9,539 bases of DNA from a bacterium (GTDB taxonomy: Bacteria > Bacteroidota > Bacteroidia > Bacteroidales > Bacteroidaceae), in contig SFXD01000081.1 of assembly GCA_004559785.1 (NCBI GenBank), positions 1 through 9,539 on the forward strand, read 5' to 3'. Positions 1 to 6,152 of the stretch are shown in pieces; the stretch's first letter is position 1; every line of letters starts with the position of its first letter. The translations under genes were made by a program, and so were the position numbers. The notes beneath the pieces were generated by a model. That model worked only from the letters and a program-made list of their open reading frames with translations. It searched no databases and was not told the origin of the DNA.

Positions 1-45
1 ACCTTGCCAAGGTTGGGGTCGCGAGTTCGAGTCTCGTTTTCCGCT
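1..45 (+). tRNA. tRNA-Gly(GCC), 3' part, cut by window edge
   Basis: These 45 bases are identical to the anticodon-to-discriminator part of the complete tRNA-Gly at 291-363. They hold the GCC anticodon (5-nt stem with loop TTGCCAA), the variable loop, the T arm with TTCGAGT, the acceptor 3' strand TTTCCGC and discriminator T at 45. The 5' half lies outside the window. No CCA is encoded; the next bases are CGC, so a CCA-adding enzyme must finish the end. It is followed at once by tandem repeats containing its own 3' tail. Confidence 0.93.
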
Positions 46-46
46 C

Positions 47-164
47 GCAGAGCAAAACGAGCTCAAGGTTCTCCAGCGTCGAGTCTCGTTTTCCGCTCGT
101 TAGAGCAAAACGAGCTCAAGGTTTTTCAGCGTCGAGTCTCGTTTTCCGCTCGTTAGAGCAAACG
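47..164 (+). repeat. Tandem 53-bp tRNA-Gly-tail repeats, array 1
   Basis: Two full units (47-99 and 100-152) with a 53-bp period are followed by a partial third (from 153, degrading after about 164). Each unit begins with a complement segment (GAGC-AAAACGAG-CTC, 50-64 in unit 1). It ends with a copy of the tRNA-Gly tail: bases 79-99 equal bases 27-47, of which 27-45 are the last 19 nt of the tRNA. Within a unit the complement and the tail can form a 15-bp stem with two small bulges around a 16-nt loop. The units differ only at a few positions (GCAGAGC versus TTAGAGC; GGTTCTCC versus GGTTTTTC). I see no coding frame that I would trust. Function is unknown; possible roles are a precursor-processing or termination structure, or a slippage or recombination product of the tRNA gene. 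Confidence 0.85.
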
Positions 165-184
165 GGGTAGAATATTTATTTTTG
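154..184 (+). promoter_or_regulatory. Probable promoter of the tRNA-Leu(GAG) unit
   Basis: TATTTTTG at 177-184 fits the Bacteroidetes -7 consensus TAnnTTTG exactly and lies 9 nt before the tRNA-Leu start at 194. The -33 region (about 154-157, TAGA/TTAG) is a poor match to TTTG. The array upstream suggests that the Gly transcript ends or is processed before it. Alternatively the whole cluster is one transcript. Confidence 0.5.
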
Positions 185-193
185 AAATATGAT

Positions 194-274
194 GGAGAGG
201 TGGCGGAATGGTAGACGCGCTACTTTGAGGTGGTAGTGCCGCGAGGCGTGGGAGTTCGAGTCTCCTCCTCTTCA
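194..274 (+). tRNA. tRNA-Leu(GAG)
   Basis: This is a class II tRNA of 81 nt. Acceptor GGAGAGG (194-200) pairs with CCTCTTC (267-273, one G-U), and the discriminator is A274. The anticodon loop TTGAGGT gives GAG, which reads CUC/CUU leucine codons. The long variable arm forms GTGCC-GCGA-GGCGT, and the T arm is GGGAG-TTCGAGT-CTCCT. No CCA is encoded. It is 16 nt upstream of tRNA-Gly and probably co-transcribed with it, since no promoter is visible between them. Confidence 0.96.
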
Positions 275-290
275 CAATAGATTAGGAAAT

Positions 291-363
291 GCGGAAATAG
301 CTCAGTTGGTAGAGCACAACCTTGCCAAGGTTGGGGTCGCGAGTTCGAGTCTCGTTTTCCGCT
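291..363 (+). tRNA. tRNA-Gly(GCC)
   Basis: This is a complete 73-nt tRNA. Acceptor GCGGAAA (291-297) pairs fully with TTTCCGC (356-362), and the discriminator is T363. The D arm is GCTC...GAGC, the anticodon loop TTGCCAA gives GCC (reads GGC/GGU), and the T arm is GCGAG-TTCGAGT-CTCGT. No CCA is encoded. Its visible part is identical to the partial tRNA-Gly at the left edge, and the identity continues 54 bp past the tRNA end into the tail repeats, which points to a recent duplication or gene conversion. Confidence 0.97.
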
Positions 364-364
364 C

Positions 365-461
365 GCAGAGCAAAACGAGCTCAAGGTTCTCCAGCGTCGA
401 GTCTCGTTTTCCGCTCGAAACGAGCTCAAGGTTTTCCAGCGTCGAGTCTCGTTTTCAGCTC
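365..461 (+). repeat. Tandem tRNA-Gly-tail repeats, array 2
   Basis: This is the second copy of the array behind tRNA-Gly. Unit 1 (365-417) is identical to unit 1 of array 1. Unit 2 (418-461) lacks the first 8 bases of the unit (no TTAGAGCA), so its complement arm is shortened to AAACGAGCTC. Its tail has diverged at the end (TTTTCAGCTC instead of TTTTCCGCTC). After it come TATTCTTTTCT and the next tRNA-Leu. The unit-1 complement (368-382) can pair with the preceding tRNA tail or with its own tail (399-416). Confidence 0.83.
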
Positions 462-477
462 TATTCTTTTCTATAAT

Positions 478-558
478 GCCCAGGTGGCGGAATGGTAGAC
501 GCGCACGTTTCAGGTGCGTGTGTCGAGAGGCGTGCAGGTTCGAGTCCTGTTCTGGGCA
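478..558 (+). tRNA. tRNA-Leu(CAG)
   Basis: This is a class II tRNA of 81 nt. Acceptor GCCCAGG (478-484) pairs with TCTGGGC (551-557, one G-U), and the discriminator is A558. The anticodon loop TTCAGGT gives CAG, which reads CUG. The variable arm (TGTC-GAGA-GGCG) and the T arm CAGG-TTCGAGT-CCTG are intact. It shares its D-arm region (GGTGGCGGAATGGTAGACGC) with tRNA-Leu(GAG). No CCA is encoded. Confidence 0.96.
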
Positions 559-592
559 CAAGATTAGGAAAGGTGAATTCAATTGATTGTGT

Positions 593-616
593 TGATGCCC
601 TTGTGAAAGGGCATCA
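593..616 (+). other. 10-bp hairpin between tRNA-Leu(CAG) and tRNA-Cys
   Basis: TGATGCCCTT and AAGGGCATCA form a perfect 10-bp stem around a GTGA tetraloop. The following bases TTCATTTGG are not a proper U tract. It may be a weak terminator or a processing structure separating the two tRNAs in a common precursor. It begins 35 nt after the Leu discriminator base and ends 7 nt before tRNA-Cys. Confidence 0.6.
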
Positions 617-623
617 TTCATTT

Positions 624-695
624 GGTGCCTTGGATGAGTGGCTTAGTCAACGGTCTGCAAAACCGTCTACGGCGGTTCGAATCCGCCAGGCACCT
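624..695 (+). tRNA. tRNA-Cys(GCA)
   Basis: Acceptor GGTGCCT (624-630) pairs perfectly with AGGCACC (688-694). The discriminator is T695, as is usual for tRNA-Cys. The anticodon stem ACGGT/ACCGT carries loop CTGCAAA with anticodon GCA, and the T arm is GGCGG-TTCGAAT-CCGCC. No CCA is encoded. It is the last tRNA of the cluster; a terminator starts 3 nt downstream. Confidence 0.96.
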
Positions 696-697
696 CT

Positions 698-727
698 AAA
701 CCTGAGTTTGAATCTCAGGTTTTTTTT
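698..727 (+). terminator. Intrinsic terminator of the tRNA cluster
   Basis: AAACCTGAG (698-706) and CTCAGGTTT (714-722) form a 9-bp stem with loop TTTGAAT, and the sequence continues as a run of eight T (720-727). It ends the tRNA transcript and separates it from the operon starting at 802. Confidence 0.9.
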
Positions 728-761
728 ATCTCTTCAAGTTACGAGAATCAAATAAATTCAC

Positions 762-769
762 TATCTTTG
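762..769 (+). promoter_or_regulatory. -7 box of the 802 operon
   Basis: TATCTTTG matches TAnnTTTG exactly and lies 32 nt before the ATG at 802. The expected -33 region about 20 bp upstream (738-741, GTTA) is a weak match to TTTG. It is the only promoter-like element between the tRNA terminator and the gene. Confidence 0.65.
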
Positions 770-801
770 CACCGCAAAAAGAACAATTACAGTATTTTAT
801 A

Positions 802-1602
802 ATGAGAGACAGTAAGGGAAGTTCCCAAAAGGGAAGAATGCTGGATTTGGAATCCATCTTGGACCTCAATGCCAGCAATGTATGGGATATGGAGTCGAGA
901 TACATTGCCCGTCTGTGGGAAAAGGAGCGTAAGGAGGAAGATTTCAGCCAGAGTGAGGAGAAGATACTCAACGTCATAAGGCTCGCCTTCGAGGTAGTAC
1001 ATTTCAATCCTGAAGACAAGCGCGAGGCCGACCGTTTTGAGACAGGATGGGACAAGTTCTGCCATTGCAAGCCTGAGCGTGGCTCGGTTGCCATAAGGCG
1101 CAAGACCATTTCCCGCATCACCGATGTTACCTACGAGAACGTAAAGCACATATCCGCCTCACTATTGCTGGAACTGATAGACAAGAACTTCGGCGGAGGC
1201 TGGGATTCTCTCTCGCTTGCCCTTAGGGACATCATAGAAAGTGGATTCGAGATCAGCACGACCCAGTTGCCTGCCAGCAGGTTGCATATAGCAGGCGGCA
1301 TACTAGACAGGAAGAAGGCTGATGGGTTCGAGGTGTTGGAGATTCCAAAGGGGACGTGGATAGAGGCTATATTTGCCAAGAAAAAGGAGCCTATAGTAAA
1401 GGTGAAATACACTCCGTCGGAATACGATGACAACGAAGGAGACTTCGTCAACGATGACTCGGACGATGATTTGCCGTCCGACAACGAAGAAGACGAAGAT
1501 ATCGAGGACGACAACAACGACACCTTCTATAGCAGTTACTCGGATGAGGCTGAAGTGAAGCCGGAGGATCAGGACGGCTTCCCACTTGAAGAAGAGGAAT
1601 AG
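802..1602 (+). CDS. Conserved-looking hypothetical protein with acidic C-terminal tail
   Basis: I do not recognise this 266-residue protein. Residues 1-200 look like a folded, soluble, mixed helix/strand domain with no signal peptide and no membrane segment. One stretch (about 173-200, with GFEVLEIPKGTWIEAIF) is strand-rich. Residues 207-266 are extremely acidic: 30 of 60 are Asp or Glu and only one is Lys, with several poly-acid clusters and a terminal EEEE. Such tails are usually disordered and can mimic nucleic acid or bind basic partners or metal, but that is inference. The ATG at 802 is 32 nt after a clear -7 box. The gene ends 9 nt before the symporter start, so the two are very likely one operon. 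It contains an HCHC-like segment (FCHCK, 86-90) but no convincing metal-binding motif. Confidence 0.8.
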   Translation: MRDSKGSSQKGRMLDLESILDLNASNVWDMESRYIARLWEKERKEEDFSQSEEKILNVIRLAFEVVHFNPEDKREADRFETGWDKFCHCKPERGSVAIRRKTISRITDVTYENVKHISASLLLELIDKNFGGGWDSLSLALRDIIESGFEISTTQLPASRLHIAGGILDRKKADGFEVLEIPKGTWIEAIFAKKKEPIVKVKYTPSEYDDNEGDFVNDDSDDDLPSDNEEDEDIEDDNNDTFYSSYSDEAEVKPEDQDGFPLEEEE

Positions 1603-1611
1603 GCAAAGGCA

Positions 1612-3072
1612 ATGGAAGCATACCAACTCATAGCCATGGCAGCAGGGTATTTTGCTCTGCTGCTTTTGGTATCGAGGCTGTCGGGTGGCAGAGGCGACAA
1701 TGATGCCTTCTTCCGTGGATGCCGTCGTTCTCCGTGGTGGGCTGTAGCCTTTGGCATGATAGGTGCCAGCATAAGTGGAGTGACGTTCGTGTCCGTGCCT
1801 GGCATGGTGTCGGGTGTGCAGATGACATACCTGCAGACGTGTATGGGATTCTTTTTCGGATATGTATTCGTTGCATTTGTCCTGTTGCCGGTATATTATA
1901 GGCTCAACCTGACAAGCATATACACATATCTTCAGGACAGGCTTGGCGACGTGAGTTACAGGACGGGTGCCATGATATTCTTCGTCAGCAAGATGCTTGG
2001 TGCAAGCATAAGGCTATATTTGGTGTGTGCCATAATGCAGCGATTCATATTCGACCATTATGGGATAGGTTTCCCCATGACCGCAGCCGTGGTTCTGTTG
2101 TTGATATGGCTCTACACCAGGCAGAGTGGAATCAAGACCATCGTCTGGAGCGACTGTATCCAGACATTTGTGCTGCTTTCTGCCCTCATGCTCATTACTA
2201 CCTGTATCTGCGACAAGATGGATATCGGCCTTTCCGGAGCATACGACATCATAAGGGACAGCGGTATGGACAGGGTGTTCGTCCTGGACGATGCTACGGA
2301 CAGGCAATATTTCTGGAAACAATTCGTGAGTGGCATTTTCATAGTAATAGTGATGACCGGGCTTGACCAGGATATGATGCAGAAGAACCTGACGTGCAGG
2401 ACACTGGGGCAAAGCCAGTTGAACATGTGTGTGAACGGGGCTCTCTATCTGCCTGTCAATCTCCTCTTTCTTATCCTTGGCGTTCTCTTGTATGCCTTCT
2501 GCAACCATCAAGGGATTGACAAGCCATCGTCTGGCGACGAGTTGCTGCCAATGCTGTGTGCCAGCGGGAGTCTGGGGCAGTGGGCTATGGCATTCTTCAC
2601 CTTGGGTATCGTGGCAGCTGCCTTCAGCAGTGCGGACTCTGCCATGACGAGCCTGACCACCTGTCTATGCGTGGACATCATCCAAAGGCCAAATGACGTG
2701 AGGCTTCGCAAGATAGTGCATCCATTGGTGGCTGTCGCAATACTAATCCTGATCGTAATAGTGAGAAGCGTGAACAGTACAAGTGTTATAGATGCCGTGT
2801 ATGTGGTATGTAGTTACACATACGGCCCATTGCTTGGACTGTTTGCATTTGGGATGCTCACGCGCAGGTGTACAAGGGAAAAGTTCGTTCCGGTATCTTG
2901 CCTGTTGCCTCCAATGATATGCTACATGCTTGACATTGCCGTCAGTCGACATACGGGTTACAGGTTTGGGTACGAACTGCTGATGATAAATGGGTTGCTG
3001 ACTTTTGCGTTCCTAATGCTGACGTCGGCGAAACTCGGAGCAAACGATGGCCGTTGCAACGGCGACGTTTAG
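1612..3072 (+). CDS. Sodium:solute symporter (SSS family)
   Basis: This 486-residue inner-membrane protein has about 12-13 hydrophobic segments and the usual SSS length and layout. It would use the sodium gradient to import a small solute; the substrate cannot be told from the sequence. Visible family marks are the early FFRGCRRSPWW stretch (33-43) before the first core helix, and the GASISGVTFVSVPG helix (51-64), where family members bind Na+ (Na2 site). Others are the GLDQDMMQK motif (250-258) and AAAFSSADSAMTS (335-347), which has the paired Ser residues that complete the Na2 site. The last helix (about 453-472) is followed by a 14-residue tail. The start ATG is 9 nt after the preceding stop, with no Shine-Dalgarno. 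The last 60 bp overlap, on opposite strands, the end of the RNA methyltransferase gene, leaving no room for a terminator between them. Confidence 0.92.
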   Translation: MEAYQLIAMAAGYFALLLLVSRLSGGRGDNDAFFRGCRRSPWWAVAFGMIGASISGVTFVSVPGMVSGVQMTYLQTCMGFFFGYVFVAFVLLPVYYRLNLTSIYTYLQDRLGDVSYRTGAMIFFVSKMLGASIRLYLVCAIMQRFIFDHYGIGFPMTAAVVLLLIWLYTRQSGIKTIVWSDCIQTFVLLSALMLITTCICDKMDIGLSGAYDIIRDSGMDRVFVLDDATDRQYFWKQFVSGIFIVIVMTGLDQDMMQKNLTCRTLGQSQLNMCVNGALYLPVNLLFLILGVLLYAFCNHQGIDKPSSGDELLPMLCASGSLGQWAMAFFTLGIVAAAFSSADSAMTSLTTCLCVDIIQRPNDVRLRKIVHPLVAVAILILIVIVRSVNSTSVIDAVYVVCSYTYGPLLGLFAFGMLTRRCTREKFVPVSCLLPPMICYMLDIAVSRHTGYRFGYELLMINGLLTFAFLMLTSAKLGANDGRCNGDV

Positions 3073-3768
3073 GCTGTCGGTGGTGTCGCTCCCCAAGGGA
3101 TAGTTGGGAATCAAGAGCCTCTTGTCCACAAGTTTCCTTACCTCGGGCGAGATGCCGTTCCCCTCGTTGCCCATTACTATTACCCCGTTGTGTGTAAGGT
3201 CCTGTCCGTAGATGTCCGAGCCATCGAGCAAGGTTCCATAAACGGGGGCGTTGCATTGGCAGAGGAATTGTGGCAGGTCGACATAGTGTATGCGCACACG
3301 AGCCAAGGCACCCATCGTTGCTTGTACGACCTTGGGGTTGTACACATCTACCGTGTCGCATGAACACACCACGTGGCAGATGCCGAACCAGTCGGCAATG
3401 CGCAGTATGGTGCCGAGGTTGCCAGGGTCTTGTATGCCGTCCAATGCAAGGCATAGTTCTCGCTGGGCAACCCCGTCTGGCAATGGATGCATGACGAAGG
3501 GAAAGACTGCAACAACGTCTTGCGGGTTGCGCATGAGGCTGACACGTTCCAGTTCGTCCCTGGTGATTGTGTCATGGGCAAAGCCATGGCAATCCATGTT
3601 GCAATTGGAATCATACCATTCCTGCAAGGCACACAGGTATAAGGGCTTCGAGCAAGCCATCATTTCGCCAACCAACTTGTGTCCCTCGGCAACGAAAACT
3701 CCCTCTGCCATCCTGTTCTTTCTTTGTGAGAGGGATTTAATCCACTTGATTTTTGCCTTGCTAATCAT
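3013..3768 (-). CDS. TrmH/SpoU-family RNA 2'-O-ribose methyltransferase
   Basis: This is a 251-residue SPOUT enzyme that would methylate the 2'-OH of a tRNA or rRNA nucleotide using S-adenosylmethionine. The exact target is unknown. Residues 1-95 form the N-terminal substrate-binding region (SpoU_sub_bind type; FVAEGHKLV, 25-33). The catalytic trefoil-knot domain shows all three family motifs: DGIQDPGNLGTILRIA (110-125), VIVMGNEGNGIS (196-207) and IPNYPLGSDTTDSLNVAVA (220-238). I start at MISKAKIK (3768) although the frame is open further upstream. This start matches the family length, follows a minus-strand -7 box (TATCTTTG, 3796 to 3789) by 20 nt, and avoids running through the tamL promoter and signal peptide. 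Its 3' end overlaps the symporter gene by 60 bp; the C-terminus ends as family members do (EFRRRQH), so the overlap looks genuine. Confidence 0.93.
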   Translation of the reverse strand: MISKAKIKWIKSLSQRKNRMAEGVFVAEGHKLVGEMMACSKPLYLCALQEWYDSNCNMDCHGFAHDTITRDELERVSLMRNPQDVVAVFPFVMHPLPDGVAQRELCLALDGIQDPGNLGTILRIADWFGICHVVCSCDTVDVYNPKVVQATMGALARVRIHYVDLPQFLCQCNAPVYGTLLDGSDIYGQDLTHNGVIVMGNEGNGISPEVRKLVDKRLLIPNYPLGSDTTDSLNVAVATAIVCSEFRRRQH

Positions 3769-3788
3769 ATTTGTAAGTAAATTATTTG

Positions 3789-3796
3789 CAAAGATA
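3789..3796 (-). promoter_or_regulatory. -7 box of the RNA methyltransferase gene
   Basis: On the minus strand this reads TATCTTTG, a perfect TAnnTTTG. The start codon begins 20 nt downstream (3768). It lies in the expected -33 zone of the divergent tamL promoter, so the two promoters overlap back to back. No good -33 TTTG is seen for the minus strand. Confidence 0.65.
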
Positions 3797-3819
3797 CATT
3801 TTTTTAACTGAAATATCGC

Positions 3820-3827
3820 TACCTTTG
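3820..3827 (+). promoter_or_regulatory. -7 box of tamL
   Basis: TACCTTTG matches TAnnTTTG exactly, but the tamL ATG starts only 4 nt after it. Transcription from it would begin at or within a few bases of the ATG, implying a leaderless or nearly leaderless mRNA. The T run at 3799-3805 may serve as the upstream contact. Confidence 0.6.
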
Positions 3828-3831
3828 TAAA

Positions 3832-6090
3832 ATGAATTGCAAGAAAGGACTCCTTATTCGTCTTGCTGCATCGTTGACGTGCTGTATGATGGCAGGGTGC
3901 AGTGCCAGCAGATATATCCCCGAGGGAGAGTATCTGTTGGACAAGGCTTCTGTCTCGACAGATACGCCCGAGCTGAAGGCGGCAGGATTGGACGGATACC
4001 TTAGGCAGCAGCCCAACAGCAAGTGGTTCTCGATATATCGTGTGCCAATGCACATATATTGCCTGTCTGGCAGGGATAGTACGAAGCGCTTCAACCGTTT
4101 CCTGCGCAAGATGGGCGAAGCCCCGGTGTTGTACGACGAAGAGCTTGCACAGATGTCACGCAACAGCATGGAGATGGCCGTCAGGAACATGGGCTACCTG
4201 AATGCAAGGGTAGACCTTCAGGCAAGGAAGCGCAAGAACAGGCTAAGCCTGAAATACGTAATAGAGCCCGGCAACAGGTATTACGTAAGGAACTTGAGCT
4301 ATGACATACAGGATACGGCAATATCCAGCATGCTGTTTGGCGAGCAATACAAGGTGGAACTGAAGGAAGGCATGCCATTCAACCTCAACGTGCTGGACTC
4401 CGAGAGAGGCAGAATCAATGCTTTCCTACAGAACAAGGGCTACTTCAAGTTCAATACCGACTACATCAGATATGAGGCGGACACTACGGTGACCGGCAAC
4501 CGCGTGGACTTGAGGATGATACTGAAGCCGTACAAGAAAACTCAGAACGGCATTCTAGGTCAGCACCCCACCTTTCGCATAGGCAAGATAGAGTACGAAT
4601 ACCAGGGGCAGGACTCGTTGCGCCCTTTCATCCGGAAAAGGCTCGTGGAGAATGCCACCATGATGCAGCAGGATAGCCTATATAGTGACAAAAGCGTTCA
4701 GGATACCTATTCGAGGCTGGCAAGGATGAGTGCGCTGATGAACGCAAACATTCACTTGCAGGAGAGCAGGGAAGATTCCTCAAAACTCGATGCCAACATC
4801 GCCCTGATACCGAACAAGAGGCATTCCTTCAAGGCAGAGGTGGAAGGCACCAATTCCGCCGGCGACCTTGGCGCAGCCCTATCCTTGTCGTACCAGAACA
4901 GGAACATATTCAGAGGTTCTGAAACATTCGGCATAAAGTTGAGAGGCGCATTCGAGGCCATCAAGGGACTCAGCGGGTATCAGGACCAGAACTATATGGA
5001 GTACAGTGCCGAGACGAGCCTGCTGTTCCCGGATTTCGTGTTCCCGTTCCTTAAGGGTTCCTTCAGGCGCAAGGTGCAGGCTACGAGCGAACTGTCAATA
5101 GCCTTTGACCTGCAGGACAGGCCAGAGTTCCACCGGAGAGTGCTGACCGGCACGTGGAGGTACAAATGGTCGAGGATGAGCAGGCAGATACAGCAGAAAT
5201 TCGACTTGCTTGACCTCAACTATGTCTTCATGCCTTGGATAAGCCCCACGTTCGCAGACCGTTATCTGAACGACCCCGAGAACAGGAATGCTATTTTGCG
5301 CTACAATTACGAGAACCTCTTCATCATGAAGTGGGGCTACTATTTCTCGTACACCTCCGAACCCCTCAATGCGGCTACCAGCAACTACGGGACTAACGCT
5401 TTCACGCTGCGTGGCGGAATAGAGTCTTCGGGAAACCTGCTCTATGCCATCTCACGCATGGGCAAGTCCCACCACAACGACATGGGGCAGTACACGCTCT
5501 TCGGCATAGCGTACGCACAGTACGTGAAGGGGGACTTCGACTTCTCGAAGAGCTTCAGGATAAACAAGTCCAACTCGCTTGCATTGCATTTTGGCCTGGG
5601 AATAGCCTTTCCTTACGGCAACTCCACCATATTGCCATACGAGAAGAGGTATTTCAGCGGAGGAGCCAACAGCGTCAGGGGGTGGAGCGTGAGGGGGCTT
5701 GGACCAGGCTCGTTCAGGGGTACCGACGGAAGGATAGACTTCATCAACCAGACAGGAGACATAAAACTGGACATGAACCTCGAATACCGTACACATCTGT
5801 TTTGGAAACTGGATGGCGCCCTCTTCGTTGACGCAGGCAACATCTGGACATTGAGGGAGTATGAAGACCAGCCTGGCGGCCAGTTCCGCCTTGATACCTT
5901 CCTCAGGCAGATAGCTGCATCCTATGGATTGGGAGTGAGACTCAATTTCGACTATTTCATAATCAGGCTCGACGGAGGAATGAAAGCCATAAACCCGGCA
6001 TACTCCGACGGCAGGCACCACTATCCAATCATACATCCCGACTTTGGCAGGGACTTTACCTTCCACTTTGCCGTCGGATTGCCTTTCTGA
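3832..6090 (+). CDS. tamL: Outer-membrane assembly lipoprotein TamL (BamA/TamA superfamily)
   Basis: This 752-residue Omp85-superfamily protein would help insert or export outer-membrane and surface proteins, by analogy to TamA with TamB. In Bacteroidetes the TamA homologue is a lipoprotein. That is seen here: a basic start (NCKK), a hydrophobic stretch and lipobox MAGC, with the lipidated Cys at 23. POTRA-like domains span roughly 30-330, beginning with the family-typical YIPEGEYLLDK (28-38). A 16-strand surface-antigen barrel follows (about 340-752). The conserved loop-6 motif is at 615-618 (SVRGW), and the protein ends in a beta-signal with terminal Phe (HFAVGLPF). The start at 3832 is needed for the signal peptide; the next Met codons (19-20) would destroy it. 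No tamB is adjacent. The gene is divergent from the methyltransferase and 82 bp upstream of the MBL hydrolase. Confidence 0.92.
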   Translation: MNCKKGLLIRLAASLTCCMMAGCSASRYIPEGEYLLDKASVSTDTPELKAAGLDGYLRQQPNSKWFSIYRVPMHIYCLSGRDSTKRFNRFLRKMGEAPVLYDEELAQMSRNSMEMAVRNMGYLNARVDLQARKRKNRLSLKYVIEPGNRYYVRNLSYDIQDTAISSMLFGEQYKVELKEGMPFNLNVLDSERGRINAFLQNKGYFKFNTDYIRYEADTTVTGNRVDLRMILKPYKKTQNGILGQHPTFRIGKIEYEYQGQDSLRPFIRKRLVENATMMQQDSLYSDKSVQDTYSRLARMSALMNANIHLQESREDSSKLDANIALIPNKRHSFKAEVEGTNSAGDLGAALSLSYQNRNIFRGSETFGIKLRGAFEAIKGLSGYQDQNYMEYSAETSLLFPDFVFPFLKGSFRRKVQATSELSIAFDLQDRPEFHRRVLTGTWRYKWSRMSRQIQQKFDLLDLNYVFMPWISPTFADRYLNDPENRNAILRYNYENLFIMKWGYYFSYTSEPLNAATSNYGTNAFTLRGGIESSGNLLYAISRMGKSHHNDMGQYTLFGIAYAQYVKGDFDFSKSFRINKSNSLALHFGLGIAFPYGNSTILPYEKRYFSGGANSVRGWSVRGLGPGSFRGTDGRIDFINQTGDIKLDMNLEYRTHLFWKLDGALFVDAGNIWTLREYEDQPGGQFRLDTFLRQIAASYGLGVRLNFDYFIIRLDGGMKAINPAYSDGRHHYPIIHPDFGRDFTFHFAVGLPF

Positions 6091-6120
6091 TGCTACTTGC
6101 AGCATAAATGTCCCATACAA

Positions 6121-6152
6121 TTTGCCACATTGGCAGTTTTTTTGTTACTTTG
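6121..6152 (+). promoter_or_regulatory. Promoter of the MBL hydrolase gene
   Basis: TTTG (6121-6124), a 20-bp spacer and TTACTTTG (6145-6152) match the Bacteroidetes TTTG-N19/20-TAnnTTTG arrangement, with one mismatch in the -7 box. It lies between the tamL stop and the ATG at 6173 (20 nt leader), so this gene can be transcribed on its own. Confidence 0.7.

Noticed and set aside
47..164. CRISPR-like spaced repeats
   Set aside because: Units are contiguous 53-bp tandem repeats with no variable spacers, and they derive from the adjacent tRNA tail. No cas genes are present.
220..621. 133-residue open frame on the minus strand across the tRNA cluster, with stretches such as EQDSNLHAS and KRDSNSRPQPW
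   Set aside because: It is the antisense translation of tRNA-Leu and tRNA-Gly genes; such spurious proteins are widespread in databases. The tRNAs explain the sequence fully.
492..755. 87-residue plus-strand open frame
   Set aside because: It runs through tRNA-Leu(CAG), tRNA-Cys and the terminator; not a gene.
2014..2511. 165-residue minus-strand frame inside the symporter gene
   Set aside because: Shadow of the symporter coding sequence, with no recognisable domain.
3769..4053. Upstream in-frame extension of the RNA methyltransferase to ATG at 4053
   Set aside because: It would cover the divergent promoters and the start of tamL and add 95 residues not found in the family. The start at 3768 fits both length and promoter.
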